Assembly (NCBI RefSeq): GCF_900129005.1
Contig: NZ_FQUN01000005.1
Location: 248,001-312,000 of the forward strand
DNA from: Leeuwenhoekiella marinoflava DSM 3653
GTDB taxonomy: Bacteria > Bacteroidota > Bacteroidia > Flavobacteriales > Flavobacteriaceae
DNA: 64,000 nt
Direction of reading: 5' to 3'
Shown here in pieces: positions 1-8,467 of the stretch. Every line of letters begins with the position of its first letter. Position 1 is the first letter of the stretch. The position numbers and the translations under genes were made by a program. The notes below the pieces were generated by a model. That model saw nothing but the letters and a program-made list of their open reading frames with translations. It did not search any database and had not been told where the DNA came from.

Positions 1-861
1 GAATTTTTGAATGAATTTGAAGGTCAGGCCCCACTGGATCAGGCCGTAGACCTCGTGCCCCATCCACAAGCGGCGTCTAAAGCAGCACCAGAAAAAAAGC
101 CTGATGATAAACGGGAAACCTTATTAATCGTTGAAGATAATTTTGAACTCAGAAAATACTTAAAAGATCAACTGAAATCCACCTACCGAATCCTGGAAGC
201 CCTAAATGGGAAACAAGGATTAGAAATGGCCCTAGACACGATGCCAGATCTTATTATAACCGATGTTTTAATGCCTCAGATGGATGGGGTTGAATTTTGT
301 AAACGAATAAAAGCTGATCTTAAAACCAGCCACATTCCTATAATGATGCTTACGGCTAAAGCGCAAACCGATGACTGGTTAGATGGTCTTAATGCAGGAG
401 CTGATGTGTATATCAATAAGCCCTTCGATATTAAAGTTATAAAGTCTCAGCTCAAACGCTTTGTAGACAGCAAACAAATCTTATTCAATAAATATTTTGA
501 AGAGGTCAATAAGTCTAATATTAAATCTCAAACCACTTCAATAGATAAAAACTTTATTGTCAAGGTCATTAAATACATTCACCTTCATATAGACGACACC
601 AAACTTAATGTGGAGAATCTTGCCGAAGAACTCAGTTTGAGCCGCAGCCAGTTGTATCGTAAGATCAAAGCGCTTACAGGACAAACGGCTAATGAATTCA
701 TCAGAAAAATACGGCTTCAAAAGGCAAAAGAACTTTTAGAAAACGGGGAAGAATCGGTAAGTGAGGTCGGCTATAAAGTAGGGTTCTCCTCTCCCTCGTA
801 TTTTACAAAATGTTTTAAAAATGAATTTGGACAACTTCCCACCGAAATCAGAAATGAATGA
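1..861 (+). CDS. Hybrid two-component sensor/regulator (HTCS), C-terminal part, cut by left window edge
   Basis: This is the C-terminal end of an HTCS, a one-protein sensor and transcription activator that typically controls polysaccharide-utilisation loci. The reading frame is open to base 1, so the sensor, kinase and possible membrane segments lie outside the window; the TTG at 7 is only an internal codon. A response-regulator receiver domain runs from about residue 38 to 150, with the phospho-acceptor Asp in TDVLMPQMDG and the conserved Lys in INKPFD. An AraC-type helix-turn-helix follows at about 185-282, ending in the GFSSPSYFTKCFKNEFG signature. The stop lies only 4 bases from the stop of the convergent GH10 gene, with no terminator hairpin between them. 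By position it probably regulates the neighbouring SusC-to-GH10 operon, but the ligand is unknown. Confidence 0.9.
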   Translation, partial: EFLNEFEGQAPLDQAVDLVPHPQAASKAAPEKKPDDKRETLLIVEDNFELRKYLKDQLKSTYRILEALNGKQGLEMALDTMPDLIITDVLMPQMDGVEFCKRIKADLKTSHIPIMMLTAKAQTDDWLDGLNAGADVYINKPFDIKVIKSQLKRFVDSKQILFNKYFEEVNKSNIKSQTTSIDKNFIVKVIKYIHLHIDDTKLNVENLAEELSLSRSQLYRKIKALTGQTANEFIRKIRLQKAKELLENGEESVSEVGYKVGFSSPSYFTKCFKNEFGQLPTEIRNE

Positions 862-865
862 AATT

Positions 866-1969
866 TTATTCGGCCTGAAGCCCTTCCTTAAAACCGTAAA
901 ATGCCGGTTTAGGTTTTAAATTTTCATCAAAAATAGTGGGCCAGTCGTTTAAGCCAAAAAATGGATTTATCCAGGTATCCCGGTCTGTAAAATCCCAGAA
1001 AGTAATGCCAAATTGCTGACTTTCGGGAACTTCTTCCCTGTATATTAATGCAACCTCCTTGTATTTGGCAGCTTGCTGTTTCAGCATTTCGGGGGTAAGT
1101 TCTTTATAAAGCTGTACGCCCCCTTTTCGGGTATCATCATGGGTATTGAATATTATATCCAATTCTGAAAAATGTATTTTTAAACCGGTGGCTGCCATTT
1201 TTCGCACACTTTCCCGTATCAGTGCATTGGGTATATCCATTCTCAGATGCATTTGCACACCCAGCCCGGTGATAGGAACTCCATTTTGCTTTAATTCTTC
1301 TACCATACTGAGTACGCCATTAAGCTTACTCGTATCTCTTTCCAGATTAAAATCATTATAAAACAATTCTGCTTCAGGATCTGCCTCATGAGTGTATCTA
1401 AAGGCATTGGCAATATAATCTTTACCCAGTACCTCAAACCACAGGCTCTTGCGGTAGTCGCCTCCTTGGGTTTCAAAACCCTCATTGACGACATCCCAGG
1501 CGGCAACTTGACCTTTATACTTCCCCACATAGGTCTGAATGTATTCTTTGAGAAAGTGAGCAAGCCATAAACTGTCTTTAGAACCTTTTTCCGCCACCCA
1601 TTCTGGAGTGCCCGAATGCCAAACCAGCGTATGACCAAACAATCTCAGGTTATCTTTTGTGCTGAAAGAGACCAGACTGTCTGCCTGCCTCCAGTTATAA
1701 TTCCCTTCCTGAGGCAGGATATTATACATCTTCATGTCTGAAGTTGCCGTTATACTATTAAAATTCTCCTGTATTATCTTTTTTAAAACCGTGTCTTTTG
1801 CTATTTGTCTTATTTCGATAGCACCTCCTATAGGAAATGGACTAGCCTCTTTTAAACCACTCTTTTGAGGACTTTCAAAACTACAGCCCGATACGGCCAG
1901 AAGCAGCAACAGACTGCTGAAAATCCAAAGGATTGTAAAGGATATGCTTTTCTTTAAAATAGATTTCAT
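866..1969 (-). CDS. GH10 endo-1,4-beta-xylanase, lipoprotein
   Basis: A secreted glycoside hydrolase family 10 enzyme, expected to cut the beta-1,4-xylan backbone with retention of configuration. The protein is 367 residues, a normal single-domain GH10 length. A hydrophobic signal ends in a lipobox (LAVSGC, Cys near residue 29), so it should be membrane-anchored and probably surface-exposed. The acid/base Glu is E163 in WDVVNEGF and the nucleophile is E269 in HFSELDI. HTLVWHSGTPEW near residue 115 is the usual GH10 substrate-binding strand. It is the last gene of the operon that begins with SusC at 11455, 16 bases after the PAP2-like gene. Activity on mixed-linkage glucan cannot be excluded from sequence alone. 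Confidence 0.93.
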   Translation of the reverse strand: MKSILKKSISFTILWIFSSLLLLLAVSGCSFESPQKSGLKEASPFPIGGAIEIRQIAKDTVLKKIIQENFNSITATSDMKMYNILPQEGNYNWRQADSLVSFSTKDNLRLFGHTLVWHSGTPEWVAEKGSKDSLWLAHFLKEYIQTYVGKYKGQVAAWDVVNEGFETQGGDYRKSLWFEVLGKDYIANAFRYTHEADPEAELFYNDFNLERDTSKLNGVLSMVEELKQNGVPITGLGVQMHLRMDIPNALIRESVRKMAATGLKIHFSELDIIFNTHDDTRKGGVQLYKELTPEMLKQQAAKYKEVALIYREEVPESQQFGITFWDFTDRDTWINPFFGLNDWPTIFDENLKPKPAFYGFKEGLQAE

Positions 1970-1985
1970 ACGTATTCTTTTATGA

Positions 1986-3470
1986 TTAATTGCCTAAGTG
2001 CTCGTTATAAAAATCCCATACGCGATGGGCAACTGCCCGGCCTAAGGTTAAACCCGCAATATTATCTGACTGAATGTGATAGCCACCCATAACTCGGGAT
2101 ATACCGGCCATTTCTGCAGCTTGAGTAAACGTTGGGAAGTCCAGGATGACTTCTTCCCCCAGGGCTTCCGGTTCGGTAAGCTGCCCTGCTCTTAAAGCTA
2201 CCTGCACATTTAAGGAATCACTCCCGGTCCACAGGCGTAAAACCTCTGCGCAGGCACCACTTATCGTGCTATGTCCCGAGGTATAACTGGGAAATGGCGG
2301 ACACAAGAAATCAGATGGAGAATACGGCCTCCAATCCTCTCCGCCAAGGGTATCTATGCCTTTTCCCGGACCTTTCCAGCCCTTAATTTCTTTGTCTTTA
2401 AAATAGTAATGAACCAATGCAAACGGCCGTGCCGAATCGTAAAACATTTTTGAGTCCCAGGAAGCAATAAAGGCATCCATCGCTGCAACCTGATTGATAA
2501 AAAACATTTTTACATCTTCATCAAGGCTATGCTTATCGCGCTTAGAAACCTGCTGCGCAAATTTTAACCAATGCCCCGCCTGCTGAACAGACTGAGGACC
2601 GTCCCGCATAAATTCTACTAAAGCTTTTTGCTCATCTGTAAGATTCGCTTGAAATTCCACTACCTGTTCTACTTCTTTCTTTAGTTGCTCAGAACCTACT
2701 CGTGGCGGAGGTCCCGGTCTGAATTGATCTGCACTTTTAAGGGCGATTGGTTCTACAAGTTGCCAAAACGGAGTCAAACAGGCCGGAGCAAACTTTTTAC
2801 CATCTTTTTTCTCAAAGTACTTTGGCTGCCAACGGTCATAATCGGTGATTTGATCCACCGTATTAACAGGCTTATAGTTAGTATAATCTGCATAAGGCTT
2901 AGAAAAACCTGCAACCTCCCCATATTGATTTGCCCCGTCGTGATGTCTGGCAGTTAGTGTTGCTTTTGCTGCAAGATTTCCTATCCCAACAGCAGTATCA
3001 GGATTTAAAGAATTATCGTCAGGATCATACCCTAAACGCTTCATAAAAGCACTAAAAACCAGGCTGTCGCCCGGATAGTATTCTTTTAATGTACGATATG
3101 CCGCATAGCTTATTGCAATTTGCTTATTGGCTTGGGTTTGCTGATCTTTAGGTTGCTTCTCGTAACCTTTTAAATATACCGGGATCGCAGAATCATCATA
3201 GACGGACCAGGCATCAAAAACAGCCACAAAAGTCAGCGCCAGAAATCTGGAAGTAATAGTGGGGCGCGGTCCTATACGCTCTGTATCATTCGCTGTGCCT
3301 AGTATAGCCATCTCCGACCATTGATAGGCAATATTCATGGAATCGAGTTCTTGCTCAAAATAAGCTTTGCCCTCCTTGTTCTGGCCCAATTGCTGACTGT
3401 ATAAGCTCCCGTTAAAAGCTAAGGTGAGCAAAAAACCGAGTATCAATACATGTTTCGTTCTAAAAATCAT
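1986..3470 (-). CDS. PAP2-superfamily / vanadium-dependent haloperoxidase-like secreted protein
   Basis: This protein belongs to the fold shared by vanadium haloperoxidases and PAP2 acid phosphatases. All three signature motifs are present: KMFYDSARP (KX6RP, about residue 341), PSYTSGHS (SGH, about 398) and SRVMGGYHIQSD (SRX5HX3D, about 457-468). They bind phosphate or vanadate and carry the catalytic His residues. It is 494 residues with an N-terminal signal peptide ending near SLYSQQ and no transmembrane helices elsewhere, unlike the short membrane PAP2 lipid phosphatases. It lies between an FG-GAP/ASPIC lipoprotein (62 bases upstream) and a GH10 xylanase (16 bases downstream), so it is probably co-transcribed with xylan genes. 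Whether it is a phosphatase or a haloperoxidase cannot be told from the motifs, and its role in xylan use is unknown. Confidence 0.85.
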   Translation of the reverse strand: MIFRTKHVLILGFLLTLAFNGSLYSQQLGQNKEGKAYFEQELDSMNIAYQWSEMAILGTANDTERIGPRPTITSRFLALTFVAVFDAWSVYDDSAIPVYLKGYEKQPKDQQTQANKQIAISYAAYRTLKEYYPGDSLVFSAFMKRLGYDPDDNSLNPDTAVGIGNLAAKATLTARHHDGANQYGEVAGFSKPYADYTNYKPVNTVDQITDYDRWQPKYFEKKDGKKFAPACLTPFWQLVEPIALKSADQFRPGPPPRVGSEQLKKEVEQVVEFQANLTDEQKALVEFMRDGPQSVQQAGHWLKFAQQVSKRDKHSLDEDVKMFFINQVAAMDAFIASWDSKMFYDSARPFALVHYYFKDKEIKGWKGPGKGIDTLGGEDWRPYSPSDFLCPPFPSYTSGHSTISGACAEVLRLWTGSDSLNVQVALRAGQLTEPEALGEEVILDFPTFTQAAEMAGISRVMGGYHIQSDNIAGLTLGRAVAHRVWDFYNEHLGN

Positions 3471-3532
3471 AAGTTATCTGGTTGAATTATCAAATAAAAT
3501 TCGATTTGAGAGGGTATAAATCCCTGACCTCA

Positions 3533-6500
3533 TTACTTCTGAATACTTTTGATCACGTGCACATAATCATTATTCTTTACGGCGATGAGGTGTTTCTGCC
3601 CTTCAAAGGATATCAACTTTAAAGACTTTACGTCACCCGGTAAAAAAAGTCCGCTTTCGCGCGGGGGAACGCCTTCAAACCCACCTGCCCCATCTCCTTT
3701 GAGAAACAATCCCCGAGAGGCGTCATTTCTTGGAGTCTCTATTTCTGACTGATATAGATTTCCTGCAATAACTGCATCTAGTTTCCCGTCGTCATCAAAA
3801 TCATCAATCACAATCCCGTTTATATTTGAAAGCTGTGCTAAAGCAGGTAAGGGATGCGCAATCATTTTCCCATTCTTATTTTCTAAATAAATACTGGCGA
3901 AAGATTTAACCTGATAATGCAAGGCATTTTTCAGTGATTTATCGGAATAAACTTCGCCTAATGTTGCCTGCGAAAAACTAGCATAATCCTTGAATTTATT
4001 TTTAATACCGGGTATTTGCTCTGAAGAACATTGTCTTCCGCGAAGGGGATATTGTTTACCTTCATTATAATATCCTAAAACAATATCCCCTTCCTGATTG
4101 TTATCAAAATCTCCTGCATAAATATCAAAGGGCTCTTCCATTGAGGCCTTATATTTATAGTTAAGCCCATTATTTCCTACTATATAATCGAGATCGCCGT
4201 CGCCGTCAAAGTCTGCCGAAGCAATACTCCACCACCAGCCTGTAGTATCCATTTTGGGCATTACCTCATCAGTTACTTCAATAAAACCCGTTGCGCTATT
4301 CTCAAAAAACCGAATGGGCATCCACTCTCCTACCACCACGATATCGGGTCTGTTATCACTATTAAAATCAGAAACTACGGCTGCTGTAGCCATTCCTAAA
4401 GCCTCAAAGCCCTGTGGTTGTTTCTCTTTATTTAATTCAAACTTTAATGCCCCTTTTTTACTTCTGTTCCATAGAATATAAGAAGATACCGGCTGCGGGT
4501 AGTTGCCCGGAGATTGACGCCCCAGTATTAACAAATCCTGCAACCCGTCATTATCAAAGTCTGCACTATAGGCTTTAGACCCACTTATATGTAAATCGGG
4601 CAAGGCCTGCTTCTCTGCCTTTTTAAACTTACCGGCACCCTCATTGAGGTACAATCTGTCTTCTAAAGCCTTTGAATCTGTCTGAAACTCATAACCTCCG
4701 CTAACCAGATATAGATCCTGATCGCCATCGCCGTCTGCATCAAAAAAAACGGCATCCAGATCTTCATAACCCCGATCTTCCTCAAAAACTGAAGTCTCAA
4801 GAGGTACAAAACCCTTTTGCTGCTGTACAAAAAGAACTCCTTTTTCGCCTTTTGAACCCCCTATAAAATAATCGTCCAGACCATCCTTGTTAATGTCGCC
4901 TACGGCAAGTGCTGGTCCAAATTGTGACATCGCGTGAGGAAGTAAAACCTGGTCTTTAAAGTCATCATATTCATTTTCTACATGCATATGCTCGGGGAAA
5001 GATGTTTTATCAGCTTCTGTAAAAAGAACATTTATTTCTTCTGAATGCTGAGCGGGGCTTACAGCATCTTTTTCATTAAAAATGAGTTTTTGATTCCCAT
5101 TTACGTCCTTCAGGATTTGTTCTTTCCCGCTGGTCCAGACCACTCTTACCTGATCAATTTTACGGGTCCTGTTAAGCCCGAAATGAAGCACAGGAGCCAC
5201 AGCAGACTGAAAGCCTCGTGAAAGGGTTAACTCCTGCATTTGCAGCGTGTCACCCACAGAAACATAAACTCTGTTCCCTAATCCTTGATGATTAGCCGAA
5301 TTTCCTTTAAAAGCAACCTGCAGGTAATTCAATCTAGTGGATGCATTATTTTGAAAGACTGAAGCTTTATCGTCAATATTGTTAGTGACCAACTCCAGAT
5401 CGCCGTCATTATCAAGGTCTGCATAGATCCCACCATTCGAAAAGCCTTTGAAACTAATATTCCAGGAAGTGTTTGCTTTTTCAAAATCCAGACCGCCTTT
5501 ATTTTGGAACATAAAATTGTCTAATTTCTCTTCCGGAATTTTCTGACTCCAGTACAACAAACTGTCTTTTGCGATTCCACCTTTCTCTTCAATTCTATTA
5601 AAATAATCGTTGTCATTAATTTCCCTGCGCGTACCGTTTGTTATAAATAAATCTTTTAACCCGTCGTTGTCAAAATCGGCAAAAAGAGGTCCCCAGCTCC
5701 AGTCTGTAGAGGAAGTACCGGTAATTCTGGATACATTAGAAAAGTTAGGAATACCTTCCTCATTAAAAACACCATTATTGAGCTGCATACAATTATGCAT
5801 GTATTGATAATGAAACCCTGCATCTACCACACTCCAAAATAAATCTGCATTCATACTCGCCATGTTGGCTTTTTTGCGTCGGTTTATTTTAGCATCCATA
5901 TCTGCCTGAAAAAAGTCAAGCAATCCGTCATTATTAAAATCTGCAATATCTGCTCCCATCCCATAGAAAGCAGTCTGGGCTGTAGCCTCTTTTACCACTT
6001 CTTTAAAGTTACCGTTGCCCGTATTGAGGTATACTAAATCTGGAGCGTTAAAGTCACTTGAAACATAGATATCGGGCCAGGAATCGTTATTTAAATCCCC
6101 TATGGTTGCACTTAAAGAAAGCCCGTAAGAGCGCAGCCCTGCTTGGTCTGTGACATCAATAAAACCCGAGCCTGTATTTTCATACAGATGGTCTGTTTCC
6201 AAGTCTTTAGGGTTTTTCATCAGTTGAGAATACACCCAGGTAGGTGAACTGAATTTTGTAGGCGGATAATTTGCCTGATACATATCAAGGTCCCCATCTT
6301 TATCATAATCAAAAAAAGTGGCCTGTATGCTGTTACCGGCGTCGGCCAGGCCATATTCGGCTGCTTTTTCTATAAAAGTCCCATCCCCATTATTAATAAA
6401 CAACTGGTTTTCGCGGGGTTGAAATTTTCCGCTTACTGAACAATATATATCCAAGTAGCCATCTCCATTTACATCTGCCATTGTAACCCCGGTATACCAT

Positions 6501-6862
6501 CTCTGGTCTCCTCCCACGCCTGCCTTACCAGTTATATCTTCAAACTGCAGATTTCCCTTATTGAGGTATAGCTTATTAGAAACCTGATTCCCTGTAAAAT
6601 ATAAATCTACAAGACCGTCATTATTGATATCCCCTGCAGCAACACCCCCACCCATATAGATATAATTGTAGGTGAAGTAATTGAGAGAGTCGTTCTCTGA
6701 AAGCGTATTATTAAAGGAAATTCCTGTATGCGCAGAGTCGAGTTCCTGAAACAATTTCCAGTCATCAGATTCTGAGGTTGTGGTTTTTGAGTTCGAATCA
6801 TCGCAGGAGATGATACACAGTCCCAAAAAAATCAAATAGAAAAGCCTTTTAAAATAAATCAT
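3533..6862 (-). CDS. Large FG-GAP/VCBS repeat lipoprotein with ASPIC/UnbV domain (CRTAC1-like)
   Basis: A very large (about 1109 residues) surface lipoprotein built from FG-GAP/VCBS beta-propeller repeats. Fourteen calcium-binding-type DxDxDG-like motifs can be counted, for example GDINNDGLVDLYF, FDYDKDGDLDMYQ and FDADGDGDQDLYL. They fall into two sets separated by an ASPIC/UnbV domain around residues 525-595 (GLGNRVYVSVGD to QVRVVWTSG). The ATG at 6862 is preferred over an in-frame TTG at 6883 because it gives a compact signal ending in the lipobox LCIISC. It sits 109 bases after SusD and 62 bases before the PAP2-like gene. A role as an accessory glycan-binding or scaffold protein is inferred from context; no catalytic motif was recognised. 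Two paralogues with the same layout lie at 47486-50878 and 51436-54732. Confidence 0.88.
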   Translation of the reverse strand: MIYFKRLFYLIFLGLCIISCDDSNSKTTTSESDDWKLFQELDSAHTGISFNNTLSENDSLNYFTYNYIYMGGGVAAGDINNDGLVDLYFTGNQVSNKLYLNKGNLQFEDITGKAGVGGDQRWYTGVTMADVNGDGYLDIYCSVSGKFQPRENQLFINNGDGTFIEKAAEYGLADAGNSIQATFFDYDKDGDLDMYQANYPPTKFSSPTWVYSQLMKNPKDLETDHLYENTGSGFIDVTDQAGLRSYGLSLSATIGDLNNDSWPDIYVSSDFNAPDLVYLNTGNGNFKEVVKEATAQTAFYGMGADIADFNNDGLLDFFQADMDAKINRRKKANMASMNADLFWSVVDAGFHYQYMHNCMQLNNGVFNEEGIPNFSNVSRITGTSSTDWSWGPLFADFDNDGLKDLFITNGTRREINDNDYFNRIEEKGGIAKDSLLYWSQKIPEEKLDNFMFQNKGGLDFEKANTSWNISFKGFSNGGIYADLDNDGDLELVTNNIDDKASVFQNNASTRLNYLQVAFKGNSANHQGLGNRVYVSVGDTLQMQELTLSRGFQSAVAPVLHFGLNRTRKIDQVRVVWTSGKEQILKDVNGNQKLIFNEKDAVSPAQHSEEINVLFTEADKTSFPEHMHVENEYDDFKDQVLLPHAMSQFGPALAVGDINKDGLDDYFIGGSKGEKGVLFVQQQKGFVPLETSVFEEDRGYEDLDAVFFDADGDGDQDLYLVSGGYEFQTDSKALEDRLYLNEGAGKFKKAEKQALPDLHISGSKAYSADFDNDGLQDLLILGRQSPGNYPQPVSSYILWNRSKKGALKFELNKEKQPQGFEALGMATAAVVSDFNSDNRPDIVVVGEWMPIRFFENSATGFIEVTDEVMPKMDTTGWWWSIASADFDGDGDLDYIVGNNGLNYKYKASMEEPFDIYAGDFDNNQEGDIVLGYYNEGKQYPLRGRQCSSEQIPGIKNKFKDYASFSQATLGEVYSDKSLKNALHYQVKSFASIYLENKNGKMIAHPLPALAQLSNINGIVIDDFDDDGKLDAVIAGNLYQSEIETPRNDASRGLFLKGDGAGGFEGVPPRESGLFLPGDVKSLKLISFEGQKHLIAVKNNDYVHVIKSIQK

Positions 6863-6971
6863 CGACGTGAATGGATTTAGCAATTTATCTTTTACCTCAA
6901 AACATTAAATAAATTAAAGCAACACTATACTTAATAATGTTGCTTTAATTAAAAGCTAACGCAGGCTATAC

Positions 6972-8456
6972 TTAATATCCGGGATTTTGATCTTCCTGAT
7001 TGATAGCATCATTAGCGGCAATTTCTCTGTCAGGAATAGGCCATACTTCATGTTTTCCTTGTTGAAAATTTGTTCCTGCAAGTTCTGTATTAGAAATTCC
7101 CCATCTTAAGATATCATCAAAGCGTACCTGCTCGCCGGCGAGCTCCACTTTGCGCTCGTGAACCAAGGCATCAAAAACCTGCTCTTTAGAGAGGTTGTCT
7201 GGTAAATCTTCTAAATCAGCACGGTCTCTCACGCGGTTGATCAGATCAATCGCTTCCGGGGTTCTGTTAGTCTCATTGGCTGCTTCAGCCATCATCAGAA
7301 GCACATCGGAATAGCGTATAACTTTCATATTGATACTGGACTCCTGCTCTTCGGCTGTACGTCTGTAATAATTTTGATATTTTCTCCATCCGGCACGACG
7401 TACTCCTTCGGCAGTTGTTAAGTCGCTCTCCAATATAACCCCAGTACCGTTATTATAGGTGTCTCCTTCAAAATAGAAGTTAGCGTCCATTCTAAAATCC
7501 CCATCTTCATATTCATCCAATAAATCATCTGACGGATAGGCATTAAACCAATCCAACACCCCATAATCCTGACCTCTAAAAGTAGATTCATTAAAACCTT
7601 CGCCGCTTACGTTAGAGTCCCATTTTGCAGCCGTTCCCAAAGATCTGTCGTATTGAATCTCAAAAACAGACTCGATCCCGTGCTCGGTCTCTTCTTTAAA
7701 GTTATCAAAATAATCATCTTCAAGGTCATAGCCGGTCATAGCATTAAATGCATCATAAGCATCTGCAAACAGCCCTTGATAAAGCAGTACTTTACCGAGG
7801 TAAGCCTGGGCTGCGCCCTGAGTTGCACGACCATTATCTTCTTCTCCCTTTGGCAATAAGTTTGCCGCTGCAAACCTAAAATCTTCCGTCAAAAAGGCAT
7901 ACACTTCCTCTTTAGTATTTCTTGGACGTCCTTCTGCACTTTCTGGCAAGCCATCAAAAATGGGCACGCCTCCAAAACGGGTAACTAGCAAAAAGTAATA
8001 GTGTGCTCTTAAAAAACGTGCTTCTGCTATGTATTTATTCTTAAGCCTTTGAGAAATCACTGCATCGGGAAGTTCGTTGATGCGTTCTACATTAGAAAGC
8101 ACAAAATTTGCTTTGTTTATGCCTTTAAAACAGCTATCCCAAAATTCTGAAATCTCATTATTACTGGAGTCGAATGAAAAATTCTTATAGGTAACTTTAT
8201 TAGCTTCCTGCTGCGGATTGGCTGAGTTTTCCTGAGACATATTATCATACATATAAAACAGGAGCCTGCCGTATAAGGCATTGGTCTGATTTTGAGCATA
8301 TGCTGCATTTACCGCAGAGCGTATTTGATTTTCGTCGGCAAAAAAGGTCTCCGGACTCAAGGTATTCGGATTCACAAGTTCTAAATCACTTTCGTCACAC
8401 GATTGTGTCACTCCCAGAAAGAGTGCAACAATGGCTATTATTCTATATTTTCTCAT
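6972..8456 (-). CDS. SusD/RagB-family outer-membrane glycan-binding lipoprotein
   Basis: A SusD-like lipoprotein of 494 residues that caps a SusC channel and binds glycan at the cell surface. The N-terminus has a signal with lipobox (GVTQSC, Cys about residue 20). It is followed by the SusD-like N-terminal domain (PETFFADENQIRSAVNAAYA) and the RagB/SusD helical region with TPR-like repeats (AEARFLRAHYYFLLVTRFGGVP around residue 145). The typical NPGY end closes the protein. The gene starts 11 bases after the stop of the upstream SusC gene, the standard paired arrangement. Its ligand is presumably a xylo-oligosaccharide, because the operon ends with a GH10 xylanase; this is inference. Confidence 0.94.
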   Translation of the reverse strand: MRKYRIIAIVALFLGVTQSCDESDLELVNPNTLSPETFFADENQIRSAVNAAYAQNQTNALYGRLLFYMYDNMSQENSANPQQEANKVTYKNFSFDSSNNEISEFWDSCFKGINKANFVLSNVERINELPDAVISQRLKNKYIAEARFLRAHYYFLLVTRFGGVPIFDGLPESAEGRPRNTKEEVYAFLTEDFRFAAANLLPKGEEDNGRATQGAAQAYLGKVLLYQGLFADAYDAFNAMTGYDLEDDYFDNFKEETEHGIESVFEIQYDRSLGTAAKWDSNVSGEGFNESTFRGQDYGVLDWFNAYPSDDLLDEYEDGDFRMDANFYFEGDTYNNGTGVILESDLTTAEGVRRAGWRKYQNYYRRTAEEQESSINMKVIRYSDVLLMMAEAANETNRTPEAIDLINRVRDRADLEDLPDNLSKEQVFDALVHERKVELAGEQVRFDDILRWGISNTELAGTNFQQGKHEVWPIPDREIAANDAINQEDQNPGY

Positions 8457-8467
8457 AGTTGTATTTT

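Noticed and set aside
6863-6883. Upstream TTG start for the FG-GAP gene
   Set aside because: The ATG at 6862 gives a compact signal peptide with lipobox; the TTG only adds seven residues in front of it. The same reasoning applies to the TTG at 50890.
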